Of a stretch of 45,444 nt of DNA, positions 8,390-17,160 are shown one piece after another. The notes under the pieces were generated by a model. That model did not search any database, was not told where the DNA came from, and saw only the letters and a program-made list of their open reading frames with translations. Position 1 is the first letter of the stretch. Each line of letters starts with the position of its first letter. Where the stretch lies: contig JAJYCW010000009.1 of NCBI GenBank assembly GCA_021777995.1, positions 1-45,444 of the forward strand, written 5' to 3'. A program made the translations under genes and the position numbers. This DNA comes from a bacterium (GTDB lineage Bacteria > Armatimonadota > Chthonomonadetes > Chthonomonadales > Chthonomonadaceae).

Positions 8390-9230
8390 TTACACGGGTT
8401 ATGCCCGCAAGGTCGCTGTGCGCCTTTACGCGCAAAAACCCTGCGGTTTGAAGAAGGGCAGTTACCCTATCGTGCTGGCCTGCCCCTATCTCAATCGCGA
8501 TGAGCCCGCCTGGTTTTAGAGCCAGACGGGCCTCCTGCACGATCCGGCGGATGAGGTCTAGACCGTCTTCACCGCCATCGAGCGCAGAGTGAGGCTCATA
8601 TTGACTCACCTCTCTTTGTAAACCACCGATGTCACCCGCCGGGATATAGGGGGGATTTGTTACGACAATATCGAGGCTGGCAGGGGGCAGCGGTGCTAAA
8701 AGGTTTCCAAGTACCGACTTTACACGCCTGCTGACCCCGAGTAGCGCAGCATTTGTGCGCACGACTTCCAGGGCTGCCGCCGAGTTGTCCAGCGCGAGAA
8801 CGCGTAAAAATGGCGACTTCACTGCAGCTGCAATGCCCACACACCCAGAACCTGCACCCACATCCGCACAGATCCGCGCTTTAGACCCCAAGGCCAGATA
8901 GTCCAGCACTATCTCCACAAGCAGTTCAGTCTCGGGCCGAGGGATGAGGACAGCGGGGGATACAACGAACGAAATGCCGAAAAACTCTCGCCTGCCAATG
9001 ATGTACGCGGACGGCTCGCCTTCCGCCCGCCTATCTACCAACTTCTCGTATTCGCACCGAGCCTCGTGAGAAGGAACTGCACACGTCTCCGCTACAATTT
9101 GCGTTCGCGTACACTGCATGAGATGTGCGAGTAATAGCTGAGCCTCTAATCTGGGGAACTCTACTCCTGCCCAAGTAAGCCGCTCCGCTGCACTGCGCAC
9201 CATCTCTGCAATGGTAACGTCATCCCTCAT
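8364..9230 (-). CDS. prmC: Release factor glutamine methyltransferase PrmC
   Basis: 288 residues. PrmC (HemK) uses S-adenosylmethionine to methylate the Gln of the GGQ motif in release factors 1 and 2. The N-terminal helical domain covers about residues 1-80, then GRREFFG and IPRPETELLVE lead into the SAM-binding fold with DVGAGSGCVGIA (about 123-134). The substrate-binding NPPY is at 192-195. The start ATG lies inside the 3' end of prfA (11-bp overlap), so enzyme and substrate are translationally coupled. The 3' end overlaps the convergent GH30 gene by 26 bp. Confidence 0.96.
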   Translation of the reverse strand: MRDDVTIAEMVRSAAERLTWAGVEFPRLEAQLLLAHLMQCTRTQIVAETCAVPSHEARCEYEKLVDRRAEGEPSAYIIGRREFFGISFVVSPAVLIPRPETELLVEIVLDYLALGSKARICADVGAGSGCVGIAAAVKSPFLRVLALDNSAAALEVVRTNAALLGVSRRVKSVLGNLLAPLPPASLDIVVTNPPYIPAGDIGGLQREVSQYEPHSALDGGEDGLDLIRRIVQEARLALKPGGLIAIEIGAGQHDRVTALLQTAGFLRVKAHSDLAGITRVISARSTME

Positions 9231-10305
9231 TTGCAGCGCTCATTCGCTCAGCCTGATCTGCATTAATTAGCCTGTCGATGAAAGGCTGTATGTCGCCATC
9301 CAGCACCGCGGGAACATTATGCACAGTGAAGTTGATTCGATGATCGGTGACGCGGCCATCTGGGAAATTGTATGTCCTGATCTTCTCCGACCGCTCGCCA
9401 GAGCCTACCTGGCTTCGGCGCGCGCCGGTAATGCTGTCCTGTTGTTCCCGTAGTTTCATCTCGTAGAGGCGCGTTCGCAGTACGCCGCGGGCCTTGATTT
9501 TGTTTTGCAGTTGGCTTCGTTCATCCTGGCATGTGACCACGATGCCCGTAGGCTTATGTGTAAGCCGAATGGCAGTAGCAACTTTCTGTACGTTCTGCCC
9601 ACCTGCGCTGGACGAGTGATAGACATCCTCAAGGATATCGTTTTCATCCAGTTCGATGTCCACCTCCTCTGCCTCTGGTAGAACAGCCACTGTAACGGTT
9701 GAAGTCTGTATGCGGCCACTGGATTCGGTCACGGGAACGCGCTGCACGCGATGGACTCCACCCTCGAATTTCAGCTGGCTGTAAGCACCCTGCCCATCAA
9801 TTTCAAAGGTGACTTCCTGAATACCACCAATACCCGTCTCCTGCAACGAGACAATGTCCGATTTCCATTTGCGCCTTTCGGCGTAACGCAAATACATGCG
9901 AAGCAATTCACCTGCAAACAGCTTCGCCTCTTCCCCACCAGCCGCGGGGCGAATCTCCACGATTACGTTTCGGTCGTCATTGGGATCTTTCGGCATCAGC
10001 AGCAGGCGCACTTCCTCGTCCAGGGCGTCCTTCTCCTGTTTCAATGCTTCCAGCATCTCCTGTGCAGCGTCCTTGTCACTTCCTTCTGTAAGCGGGATAA
10101 GCGCTTCGGCTTCTGGTATATCCGCCAATACCTGAAGGTATTTACGATAGGCCAGCACAACGGGCTCGATTTCGTTTCGCGATTTAGCGGCTGCCATATA
10201 GCGCTGGTAGTCACTGCTGAACTCGGGATCGTTGATCTGTGCCTCAAGTTCTGCATAGCGATTATTCAGTTCATCTAAGCGCACACGTGCCTGTTCAAGA
10301 GACAA
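9220..10305 (-). CDS. prfA: Peptide chain release factor 1
   Basis: RF1, 361 residues, terminates translation at UAA and UAG. The tripeptide anticodon is PVT at 191-193 in HRVQRVPVTESSGRIQTS; the usual GRIHTS reads GRIQTS here. The catalytic GGQ is at 235-237, within SSSAGGQNVQ. An N-terminal coiled coil (residues 1-100) precedes these domains. The start is a TTG at 10305 with GGAGAG 7 nt upstream; no ATG occurs before residue 37, so TTG is the sensible start. It forms an operon with prmC, a widespread arrangement. Confidence 0.97.
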   Translation of the reverse strand: MSLEQARVRLDELNNRYAELEAQINDPEFSSDYQRYMAAAKSRNEIEPVVLAYRKYLQVLADIPEAEALIPLTEGSDKDAAQEMLEALKQEKDALDEEVRLLLMPKDPNDDRNVIVEIRPAAGGEEAKLFAGELLRMYLRYAERRKWKSDIVSLQETGIGGIQEVTFEIDGQGAYSQLKFEGGVHRVQRVPVTESSGRIQTSTVTVAVLPEAEEVDIELDENDILEDVYHSSSAGGQNVQKVATAIRLTHKPTGIVVTCQDERSQLQNKIKARGVLRTRLYEMKLREQQDSITGARRSQVGSGERSEKIRTYNFPDGRVTDHRINFTVHNVPAVLDGDIQPFIDRLINADQAERMSAANEG

Positions 10306-10446
10306 TCTAATACTCTCCGTGCAAATTGTAGGGCCTTAAGCCATCTCTTAGTGGCCCTTCTTAATTGCTATTGTACTTCATACGGTAGGTGACGGGCAAA
10401 GGTTCGTATACACTGAAAGGTGTTTGCAGGCTGTCCTAAAGTCATT

Positions 10447-12183
10447 TTATGGCGTTTTGTTATTGTCTGGGTCCGTTGGCTGCACCGGTCGTACGGGGGC
10501 TGGTTTCTGTGCAGAGCGAAGAATGACAAGTGGTGTTGCGCCTGGCGCGGAGACGCTTACAGAGTCACTAGACGACTGTTCGGCTGGCCAGGTAATGTTG
10601 GCACCGGCCAAACCGTGTGCGTCTGTGATGATAGTTGCCGCGGGCAGCGCCGGTTGAGTGGTAACAAGGATGTGAACTCCCTCTACACTGTTGCCGTAGC
10701 GATCGTAGGCATGTACGGTGAGGGTGGACGTGAAGGCGTTTAGCATAACGAGTGAGGCCCGGAAGTGACTTACCGCCGCCGGTACCACCTCAAGCCCAAG
10801 TTTCGTACGGGCTCCTCCTGTGCCTGCAATCACTGTAGTTATACCGGCAGTGTAGCTTGTGAAGTTGCCCGTTTGCGATACGAAACCCCGACCATTGCTG
10901 GTACCCCATAGCCATGGATCGCCCGATGACCGCAGGTGAAGCGTACTGCCTGCCGTTACCGAATGAGGCGGGTTTACGAGTGCAAGAGGGGCATGGACAG
11001 TTGCCTGTTCCTCGGTCGGGGCTGAGATGAGCAGGCTATTGGCTACAAGCCGCGAAGTGCCATCGCTAGGCATGTTAACTACCCGTCCGCGTACCACCAT
11101 TACAGATGAGCCTCCACCGTCCAGGTTCATGGCGTCCACGGCGCCTGCCTGCTTCATTAACTCGCCAAGCTGCGCGAGCGACATGCCGCTGCTGAGAGGT
11201 GACCGCCCGTCAACAACCCCGAGGATAAGGTCACCGTTAGCGGTGATGCCCACCGCGGTGCGCGGGTGGTGATACAGGATGAAGGAGTGCAGACCGAAGC
11301 CGGGCTGCAGAGAGGGAGGTACCACCTTGTTATTTCGAAGTATCCATGGGCCGCCGCTCACCGCCTCCAACACATGTTGCCAAATAGCGCGTCGCGAGCT
11401 GCCTCCATGCTCCGTAAGCATGGCAGTTAGCGTGCACCGGTCACCAACACCTATATTAGCTGCCTCAACTGCCGGTTGGCCCGCGAGAAGTAATAACATG
11501 CGCCCTTGCAGCGGCGGCGCAACCGTTTCACCGGCTGCCATGGGTTGAGCACTAATGACTCGTACACGCTCGTGTGTAGTTGGGGAGAGTTCACCGCAAT
11601 TCAGAGTGATAACCACACCCGTATTATGTGCAACGACTGGCAGCTGGTAATAGGAGTTGTAGAGAACGGCTGAGTTTAATGCAGAGGGCTCATCAATACC
11701 AGTGATGTGGATGTGGGTACCGTCGTCTTTTGTAAGTGTGCAGGTTTCGTCAAGTTGATCTATTACAGCGGTGCCATTCCGCGTGAATCCAATCGCTGGA
11801 CGCCCGGCATAAGGAAAGCTATATAGATGACCGTTGTGAATTGCGAGATCGAGTGGTCGACCGGTCCAGGGAAAGAAATCAGCGTTTACACCGGCAACCG
11901 CGTGGTAGCGCGCAGCCATGTCTTCCACGGTCTGCCTGCCGCTCTCTGTACCCTTCGACGTGATACCACCGTACGCTTGACCTACAAATGCACGTACTCC
12001 CCGGTCATGAAGGTTCACGCGAAGCACATTGATGACCATAGGGTGAGCGCCTGTTGTGATTGTCTGTTGGTACTGCACCCCGCGCGCAACTTGAATGGGA
12101 TGCGGAGTTTGGGCGAGAGAGTGCTGTGAGCCTGCGACTATGGTAAGTAGACAGAGAGTGGATAGCAATCGTTTTACAATCAT
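10447..12183 (-). CDS. Secreted phosphodiester glycosidase (NAGPA) family protein with Ig-like tail
   Basis: 578 residues from the ATG at 12183. A signal peptide covers MIVKRLLSTLCLLTIVAG to about SLA-QT. The body (about 80-385) carries the NAGPA/phosphodiester glycosidase signature: AGVNADFFPWTGRPLDLAI, RTAVGITANGDLILGVVDG and the diagnostic MNLDGGGSSVMVV. Relatives uncover mannose phosphodiesters in animals; bacterial substrates are mostly unknown and probably cell-surface glycans. Residues about 430-560 look like a bacterial Ig-like (Big_1) domain: LTVHAYDRYGNSVEGVHILV, then ITDAHGLAG. The tail is Pro-rich. An upstream ATG at 12201 has no ribosome site; GGAG lies 12 nt before 12183. Gene family is sure, substrate is not. 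Confidence 0.8.
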   Translation of the reverse strand: MIVKRLLSTLCLLTIVAGSQHSLAQTPHPIQVARGVQYQQTITTGAHPMVINVLRVNLHDRGVRAFVGQAYGGITSKGTESGRQTVEDMAARYHAVAGVNADFFPWTGRPLDLAIHNGHLYSFPYAGRPAIGFTRNGTAVIDQLDETCTLTKDDGTHIHITGIDEPSALNSAVLYNSYYQLPVVAHNTGVVITLNCGELSPTTHERVRVISAQPMAAGETVAPPLQGRMLLLLAGQPAVEAANIGVGDRCTLTAMLTEHGGSSRRAIWQHVLEAVSGGPWILRNNKVVPPSLQPGFGLHSFILYHHPRTAVGITANGDLILGVVDGRSPLSSGMSLAQLGELMKQAGAVDAMNLDGGGSSVMVVRGRVVNMPSDGTSRLVANSLLISAPTEEQATVHAPLALVNPPHSVTAGSTLHLRSSGDPWLWGTSNGRGFVSQTGNFTSYTAGITTVIAGTGGARTKLGLEVVPAAVSHFRASLVMLNAFTSTLTVHAYDRYGNSVEGVHILVTTQPALPAATIITDAHGLAGANITWPAEQSSSDSVSVSAPGATPLVILRSAQKPAPVRPVQPTDPDNNKTP

Positions 12184-12365
12184 GTTAATGAGGATCTCCA
12201 TGGTAGGTCACACGCGATTATATCTGTCCCAGGCACCACCGGTCAACTACTGCCGCAAAGCTTAACAGTAATATCATAATAGGTAACACCTTAATGTCAC
12301 CGGTGTGAGCCTTACGCTGCGGGTAAAATGTATTCAGAAAAAATAGGGATTTCATGGAGGCAACA

Positions 12366-13223
12366 ATGGAATTCAGACCATTTGGCAGCACTGGAGACAG
12401 TCTCTCCATCGTGGGGCTGGGAGGTGTGGTTTTTGCGGGGATGAGCCAGGCAGATTCCAATATTATCGTAAGCGAAGCGGTGGATACCGGGATCAATTAT
12501 TTTGATGTCGCGCCCAGTTATGGTCGGGATCAGGAGACGGAAATAAAGCTGGGCGAGGCGCTTGCACCGTACCGTTCAAAGTCGTTCCTGGCGTGTAAAA
12601 CCACCTGTCGAGACGCAGCTTCTGCCCGGGCCGAGCTTGAGCGGTCGCTTAAGTACCTGCAAACCGATCACTTCGATCTTTACCAGCTGCACGCAATATC
12701 CAGCATCGAGGATGTAGACAGATGCTTTGGGCCCGGTGGAGCAATGGAGGCTGTAGTAGCCGCTCGAAATGAGGGAAAGGTTCGCTGGATTGGATTTAGT
12801 GCACATTCTGCCGAGGCGGCACTAAAGGCGCTGGACCAGTTTGAGTTTCAGTCAGTCCTTTTTCCAGTCAACTTCGTAACCTGGAGCCAGGGTCTGTTTG
12901 GCCCGCAGATAATGGCAAAAGCCAAGCAGCGCGGAGCTGCAAGGCTGGCATTAAAGGCCATGGCGCGCACCAACTGGGCCGAGGGTGCGGAACGCATCTA
13001 TCCGAACTGCTGGTACGAGCCGCTTACCGATCCACGGCTTGCTGAACTTGCGTTACGGTATACGCTCTCTATGGACGTCACCGCAGCGGTACCGCCTGGC
13101 GATCCTCGCCTATTCAGGCTTGCGATGCAGTTCGCCAGCCGCTTCACGCCAATTACAGCCGAGGAGACGCAGGAACTGCTTGATCTGGCGTCAGGGCTGA
13201 AGCCGATTTTTGAAGCAGCCTAG
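12366..13223 (+). CDS. Aldo/keto reductase family protein
   Basis: 285 residues forming an NADPH-dependent aldo/keto reductase barrel. FGSTGDSLSIVGLGG opens the protein and NYFDVAPSYG carries the catalytic Asp and Tyr. CKTTCRD has the Lys, and DHFDLYQLHAIS has the His of the tetrad. GKVRWIGFSAHS and the segment around LPVN-like FPVNFVTWSQ match the family. The start is the ATG at 12366, with GGAGG 5 nt upstream; an ATG at 12354 overlaps that site. A usual AKR ends nearer 320 residues, so this is a short form. The physiological substrate cannot be inferred. It is a stand-alone gene. Confidence 0.88.
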   Translation: MEFRPFGSTGDSLSIVGLGGVVFAGMSQADSNIIVSEAVDTGINYFDVAPSYGRDQETEIKLGEALAPYRSKSFLACKTTCRDAASARAELERSLKYLQTDHFDLYQLHAISSIEDVDRCFGPGGAMEAVVAARNEGKVRWIGFSAHSAEAALKALDQFEFQSVLFPVNFVTWSQGLFGPQIMAKAKQRGAARLALKAMARTNWAEGAERIYPNCWYEPLTDPRLAELALRYTLSMDVTAAVPPGDPRLFRLAMQFASRFTPITAEETQELLDLASGLKPIFEAA

Positions 13224-13232
13224 TGCAAAGTC

Positions 13233-13269
13233 AGGCGCGAATAGTGCACGTAGCAATACATTCGCGCCT
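13233..13269. terminator. Bidirectional terminator hairpin
   Basis: Perfect 10-bp arms AGGCGCGAAT (13233-13242) and ATTCGCGCCT (13260-13269) with a 17-nt loop. It lies between the convergent aldo/keto reductase gene and the 66-codon gene at 13296. It begins 10 bp after the reductase stop. The T-tract is weak on both strands. Confidence 0.55.
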
Positions 13270-13295
13270 CTTGCTGGTTGTCATACTGTAAAGTG

Positions 13296-13496
13296 CTAAC
13301 GCTTGAAGCTGCGTACGCCTATCACACCGGGACGTGGCTGAGGAGCCATGTTTGCCGTAGCGGCCGGAGGAGGCGGCGGAGTAAGTACCGGTGAGGATGT
13401 GGGAACGGCAATCGCCTTGTAGCCCATGTATCCGATAAATACGATAAGTAGTACGCCGATTACAATGGCGACGGGTAAGGGTATATTAGTTTTCAT
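13296..13496 (-). CDS. Small single-pass membrane protein with proline-rich tail
   Basis: 66 residues, not recognised. The N-terminal hydrophobic helix (PLPVAIVIGVLLIVFIGYMGY, about residues 7-26) is followed by a Pro/Ala-rich linker (SPVLTPPPPPAATANMAP) and a basic end, RSFKR. It is likely an inner-membrane anchored peptide with an exported or cytosolic tail. AGGA lies about 10 nt before the ATG. It follows the pseudopilin gene on the same strand after 71 bp that contain a hairpin, so the two may share a transcript. The coding call rests on the start site, the coherent membrane topology and its position; no family is assigned. Confidence 0.6.
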   Translation of the reverse strand: MKTNIPLPVAIVIGVLLIVFIGYMGYKAIAVPTSSPVLTPPPPPAATANMAPQPRPGVIGVRSFKR

Positions 13497-13523
13497 CGTC
13501 TCGGTTTCCTGATTAACGGGATA

Positions 13524-13551
13524 CTGGCGAGCTATAAAGACTGCTCGCCAG
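13524..13551 (-). terminator. Hairpin downstream of the pseudopilin gene
   Basis: Perfect 9-bp stem CTGGCGAGC/GCTCGCCAG with a 10-nt loop, 16 nt after the stop of the pseudopilin gene on the same strand. No T-tract follows, so it may be a partial terminator or an mRNA-stabilising hairpin that sets the ratio of pseudopilin to the small protein downstream. Confidence 0.45.
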
Positions 13552-13567
13552 GCGCCCGGATTTCAAA

Positions 13568-14425
13568 CTAGTTTGTCGACCACTGATAAGCATTCATGTC
13601 GTAGATGATGTATTTGGTGGGGTCGGCGCCAGCCATCAGCTGTCCGAGATTCTCACTCTTTGCATGGCCGTCCACGAATGCAACGTTAAATCTAGTGCCC
13701 GATGTGTGATGAGGCCACGCGCCACCATACTGGTTCCAAACCTCGGGATTAGAAGTAAGGTTCCAACCTCCCAGGTAGCAACCCAGGTCCGGTGGCCCCA
13801 CTGGTGAGTCAATCGCCCAGTTCCCACCTCCCTGTACAGAGGTTCCGCTGAGGCCCCACGTACTGTCTACCAGCAGAATCATGTTGGCAGGTCGGTTGAC
13901 AGTTGCTAACGTAGCGATTTTGAATGGGCCAGTGGGGGAACAGGGGCCTGCATTGTAGGAGAGCCAGTCGTAGTTATAGCCGGAATCTACACGCCATGCC
14001 CAGTCCCATTCCTTCTTGGCCTCGGGAGCGTTGTAATCTGGATTGCCGGTGTTGGGATCCATGGTGAGCTGGCTGTCGGTGGCATTGGGATCGTCGGGGC
14101 ATCGGAAGATCTGCCAACTCTTCATGTAGGGGTAAACAACCAGGGGCCATGGTTGATCCTGGGGATAAACTCCATAGCAGCTGCCGGCGAATCCGCAGGA
14201 GTTGACGTTCACAAAGGTTTCATCATAGTCCTGAGTGTACATGGACATAGCCAGACCCGTCTGGCGGAAGTTAGAAAGGCAAGAGATGGAACGCGCCTGT
14301 TCCCTGGTTTGGGCAAAAACCGGAAATAGAATAGCTGCGAGGATTGCAATAATGGCGATTACGACCAGCAATTCAATGAGTGTAAACGCGGAGCGATTCC
14401 GCGATGACAAGTGATTACCAACCAT
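13568..14425 (-). CDS. DUF1559-like type II secretion pseudopilin
   Basis: 285 residues from the ATG at 14425, which has GGGAGGT 9-10 nt upstream; a longer in-frame ORF reaching 14512 lacks such a site. A short basic leader precedes the prepilin cleavage motif and hydrophobic helix ([20 protein letters not shown]). [29 protein letters not shown] and TQDYDE then follow, the pattern typical of abundant Armatimonadota and Planctomycetes pseudopilins. The C-terminal [11 protein letters not shown] is the usual H-X-DG element, here with 11 residues between the nearer His and Asp. It is likely exported to the envelope and processed by a prepilin peptidase; its exact role is unknown. No secretion genes are adjacent. 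Confidence 0.85.
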   Translation of the reverse strand: MVGNHLSSRNRSAFTLIELLVVIAIIAILAAILFPVFAQTREQARSISCLSNFRQTGLAMSMYTQDYDETFVNVNSCGFAGSCYGVYPQDQPWPLVVYPYMKSWQIFRCPDDPNATDSQLTMDPNTGNPDYNAPEAKKEWDWAWRVDSGYNYDWLSYNAGPCSPTGPFKIATLATVNRPANMILLVDSTWGLSGTSVQGGGNWAIDSPVGPPDLGCYLGGWNLTSNPEVWNQYGGAWPHHTSGTRFNVAFVDGHAKSENLGQLMAGADPTKYIIYDMNAYQWSTN

Positions 14426-14602
14426 GATGTTCGTACCTCCCGATTTAGGATTAAAGACCATTAAAACAAAAAAGCATTTAAGCACCAACACACGCCACGT
14501 AAGTGCACGCAAATTGGGCTTAGACGCCGTTTTTCAAGCTTCATCGCTACGAAGTACATTTCACATCGAATTGTTAAGGAAACCAACTTGATGTATGGTG
14601 AT

Positions 14603-14632
14603 ATCATACATATACTACCTGCATTTTGTCAA
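14603..14632 (-). promoter_or_regulatory. Promoter of the pseudopilin gene
   Basis: Minus-strand TTGACA (14632-14627), an 18-bp spacer, then TATGAT (14608-14603). The predicted transcript would have a leader of about 170 nt before the ATG at 14425. The surrounding DNA is strongly AT-rich. Confidence 0.65.
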
Positions 14633-14847
14633 TAAATTATTACGAGATAATGCAAATTGTTTATTAACAAATTAATAACGCACTTTTTCAACATAGCGTG
14701 ACAAGTTATTGGGGATAGTATATCAATTTGCACAAGGATTTCTGACAATAGTAGATGTGGTGAAGGTAGGTTTGGAACTAGTGTAGGGGTTTAGTCCACG
14801 GCAGTTGCTACCTGACAGGAATGTTCCGGGACATGGTAGCTAAGAGG
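14633..14847. other. AT-rich intergenic region without a gene
   Basis: Part of the roughly 480-bp gap between the pseudopilin start and serC. About 14580-14730 is markedly richer in A+T than its neighbours and has long runs of A and T and TTATTAACAAATTAATAA-like symmetry. I see no ORF with a ribosome site. It probably serves as an upstream promoter or DNA-bending element. Confidence 0.4.
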
Positions 14848-14881
14848 TTGGGTGAAATGGTCATGGGGCCATTTCACCCAA
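14848..14881 (-). terminator. Terminator hairpin after serC
   Basis: Perfect 13-bp stem TTGGGTGAAATGG/CCATTTCACCCAA with an 8-nt loop, 29 bp past the serC stop. It is very stable, but the following minus-strand bases have only scattered T, so efficiency is uncertain. Confidence 0.55.
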
Positions 14882-14909
14882 ACAGACGGTTAGTGAGTAC
14901 CCGAAGGCA

Positions 14910-15989
14910 TCACGAGCGTGCAAACTCCCGGAGATAAGCTGCGAGTGCCGCACAACCTGTTTCAGGAAAGGCATTGTAAATGGATGCCCGGAAACCACCA
15001 ACCGACCGGTGGCCCTTAAGTCCGTCCATATCTCGATGCTTGGCGCCGGCCAGGAATTCGGCTTCGCGTTCTTTGTCTTTAAGCCTGAAGGTGACGTTCA
15101 TCAGCGAGCGGTCGGCTTTGTTAGTTACGGCAGGGTCATAAATATCGGGGTACTCGTCAAGCGCGTCATAGATGAGTGCCGCCTTACGACGATTGCACCG
15201 TTCCATGTTTTCAAGGCCGCCGCGGTCTTCGATCCACTTTAGCACGAGGTCGAATACATAGATTGAGAATACCGGCGGGGTGTTGTACAAAGACCCAGAT
15301 GCTGCATGCGTTTTATAGCTCAACATGGTAGGCAAGTTGGTGTTTGCCGTCTCGAGAAAGTCCTTGCGCACGAGGACAATGGTTAGGCCGGCAGGGCCAG
15401 CATTCTTCTGAGCACCGGCGTATAGCATGTGAAATTGATTGTACGGTATGTTGCGCGCGAAGATGTCCGATGAGCAGTCTGCAATGAGGGGTGTTTTGCC
15501 GTGTGAAGGTAGGTCGGAATATTCAGTACCCTCAATAGTGTTGTTGGTAGTGATATGAAGGTAGGCAGCATCCGGTGAAAGGTTGAGTTCTCTTGGGATA
15601 GAGGCGAACTTGTCGCTCTCGGATGATGCGGCGATGTTCACCGTGCCATATCGTTTGGCCTCTTTGATGGCTTTGGATGACCATTCGCCGGTGTTTACGT
15701 AATCGGCACTCTGGTCGGCAGAGAGGAAATTCATCGGTAGCATTGCAAACTGCAGGCTTGCGCCGCCGCCCAGAAAAATTGGCTGCCATTCAGCGGGGTT
15801 AAGTCCAAGAATGGAAAGCAGCCTCGATTCAGCATCATGGTGTATGGCTTCATAATGAGGACCACGGTGGCTTACTTCCAGTATCGACATCCCCGATCCG
15901 TCGATTTCGAGTACGCCTGCAGATGCCTGCTGAAGCACCTCTTCGGGCAGAATAGCAGGCCCCGCGCTAAAGTTGTAAATTCTCTTCAT
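14910..15989 (-). CDS. serC: Phosphoserine aminotransferase
   Basis: SerC, 359 residues, is a PLP-dependent class V aminotransferase. It converts 3-phosphohydroxypyruvate and glutamate to phosphoserine in serine synthesis, and acts similarly in the pyridoxal phosphate pathway of some bacteria. MKRIYNFSAGPAILPEEVL is the family N-terminus and fixes the start at the ATG at 15989, with AAGGA 8-9 nt upstream; a GTG at 16022 is rejected. FLGGGASLQFAM is near residue 70. The PLP Lys is in YAGAQKNAGPAGL near residue 190. RSVGGFRASIYNAFP forms the C-terminal phosphate-binding segment. It stands apart from other serine genes, downstream of queC. Confidence 0.96.
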   Translation of the reverse strand: MKRIYNFSAGPAILPEEVLQQASAGVLEIDGSGMSILEVSHRGPHYEAIHHDAESRLLSILGLNPAEWQPIFLGGGASLQFAMLPMNFLSADQSADYVNTGEWSSKAIKEAKRYGTVNIAASSESDKFASIPRELNLSPDAAYLHITTNNTIEGTEYSDLPSHGKTPLIADCSSDIFARNIPYNQFHMLYAGAQKNAGPAGLTIVLVRKDFLETANTNLPTMLSYKTHAASGSLYNTPPVFSIYVFDLVLKWIEDRGGLENMERCNRRKAALIYDALDEYPDIYDPAVTNKADRSLMNVTFRLKDKEREAEFLAGAKHRDMDGLKGHRSVGGFRASIYNAFPETGCAALAAYLREFARS

Positions 15990-16022
15990 CAATAGGTTCC
16001 TTACAGTATTTGGGTTGGGCAC

Positions 16023-16044
16023 TCGCCCGCAGACCCGCGGGCGA
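16023..16044 (-). terminator. Hairpin between queC and serC
   Basis: Perfect 8-bp GC-rich stem TCGCCCGC/GCGGGCGA with a 6-nt loop, 19 bp after the queC stop and 33 bp before the serC start. No T-tract follows on the minus strand, so read-through into serC is possible. Confidence 0.4.
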
Positions 16045-16063
16045 AAATGAGTTCATGAAATCT

Positions 16064-16744
16064 TTAGTAGTCGGGCCGTGACACGTATGGAAGTGGATCG
16101 GTAACACCTGCATGCTTAAACCCGCGCAGCCGCAACGCGCAGCTGTCGCACACACCACAAGCCTCTTGCTCGTTCTGATAGCAACTCCAGGTAAGATCCA
16201 GCGGGGCACCCAACTCCAAACCCCGGCGAACTATCTGGTCTTTGGTAAGGTTTATGATAGGTGTTACGATGTGGATGGATCCGGAGGCGGTTCCTAATTT
16301 AATCACCTGGTTGAAAGCCTCGTAATATTCGGGACGACAATCGGGGTATCCGCTGCTATCCTCGTGAACGGCGCCGATGTACACTTCTGTCGCGCCGCAG
16401 ACTTCTGCCCATGACACCGCGATGCTTAGTAGGTGGGCGTTCCTGAAGGGCACGTACGACGTTGGTATGTGTTCCGAGTCGAGATCAGCCTTTTGTACGG
16501 GAATGGCGCTATCGGTTAGGCTGCTGCCGCCAATTGCGCTAAGGTGTTGAATGGAACTGCACATAATGCGGGACGCTGGCACCGAGTAATATGTGGCGAT
16601 ATCTTGAAACGCTTTGAGTTCGCGCTTCTCGGTACGCTGGCCGTAATTGATGTGAAGCAGGAAAATCTCGTGGTGCGCAGCAACTGCTTCCGCCACTGTG
16701 ACGCAGGAATCCATGCCACCGGAAACCAGGCAGATTGCCCGCAT
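16064..16744 (-). CDS. queC: 7-cyano-7-deazaguanine synthase QueC
   Basis: QueC, 226 residues, converts 7-carboxy-7-deazaguanine to preQ0 using ATP and ammonia, in the pathway to queuosine tRNA modification. The N-terminal PP-loop is VSGGMDS near residue 10. LHINYGQRTEKRE and YVPFRNAHLLSIAVSWAE are typical. The zinc site is at the C-terminus (CYQNEQEACGVCDSCALR). The ATG at 16744 has GGAGG 6 nt upstream, whereas the ATG at 16750 abuts that site, so I prefer 16744. queD, queE and queF are not in the window. Confidence 0.95.
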   Translation of the reverse strand: MRAICLVSGGMDSCVTVAEAVAAHHEIFLLHINYGQRTEKRELKAFQDIATYYSVPASRIMCSSIQHLSAIGGSSLTDSAIPVQKADLDSEHIPTSYVPFRNAHLLSIAVSWAEVCGATEVYIGAVHEDSSGYPDCRPEYYEAFNQVIKLGTASGSIHIVTPIINLTKDQIVRRGLELGAPLDLTWSCYQNEQEACGVCDSCALRLRGFKHAGVTDPLPYVSRPDY

Positions 16745-16887
16745 CGCCATCCTCCATCACATGAGCAATTTGAGTGTAGTGTACCACATTGTAGGACGTC
16801 GCCTGCAGCTAGAGGGGTCTCTTACAAGTGTTTCCAACGTAACATTTACAAAGAGTATTTATGATCCCCTATACTTCAAATAGGCAA

Positions 16888-16920
16888 TTGGGCCGCCCCC
16901 AAAATAGGGGAACGGCCCAA
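16888..16920 (-). terminator. Terminator of the RND efflux operon
   Basis: Outer stem TTGGGCCG (16888-16895) with CGGCCCAA (16913-16920), extended inside by CCCC/GGGG around a short A-rich loop. It lies 24 bp after the last gene of the efflux operon. The following minus-strand bases (TTGCCTATTT) give a weak T-tract. Confidence 0.6.
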
Positions 16921-16943
16921 AACGAGCGAGGGTACTGGTGGCG

Positions 16944-17156
16944 CTAGTGGTGTGGATTGCACTCCGGATCTGACCGCGTGCCTAACCTTTCTAGTAGCGT
17001 CTTTGCCGGGCACCAGTTCGTAAATGCCGACTGCAACAGGTTAATGCCTACCAGTGCGGTAAGCACGAACCAGGTCTTGCTTGCGAGTAGTCCCAATGCG
17101 AGAGAGACGAGTACCACTATTCCCGCTAGTAACCTAAGATATCTTTCTGTACACAT
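16944..17156 (-). CDS. YgaP-like (DUF2892) inner-membrane protein
   Basis: 70 residues. The first helix is YLRLLAGIVVLVSLALGLLA and the second is WFVLTALVGINLLQSAF, followed by TNWCPAKTLLERLG; this is the DUF2892/YgaP transmembrane pattern. The conserved Cys after the second helix is present and further Cys residues lie at positions 2 and near the end. The ATG at 17156 directly follows the RND pump stop, with AGGAGAGG 8 nt upstream inside that gene; a longer reading starting at 17210 would overlap the pump. The role is unknown; such proteins often accompany rhodanese or metal-efflux genes. Confidence 0.8.
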   Translation of the reverse strand: MCTERYLRLLAGIVVLVSLALGLLASKTWFVLTALVGINLLQSAFTNWCPAKTLLERLGTRSDPECNPHH

Positions 17157-17160
17157 CCGA

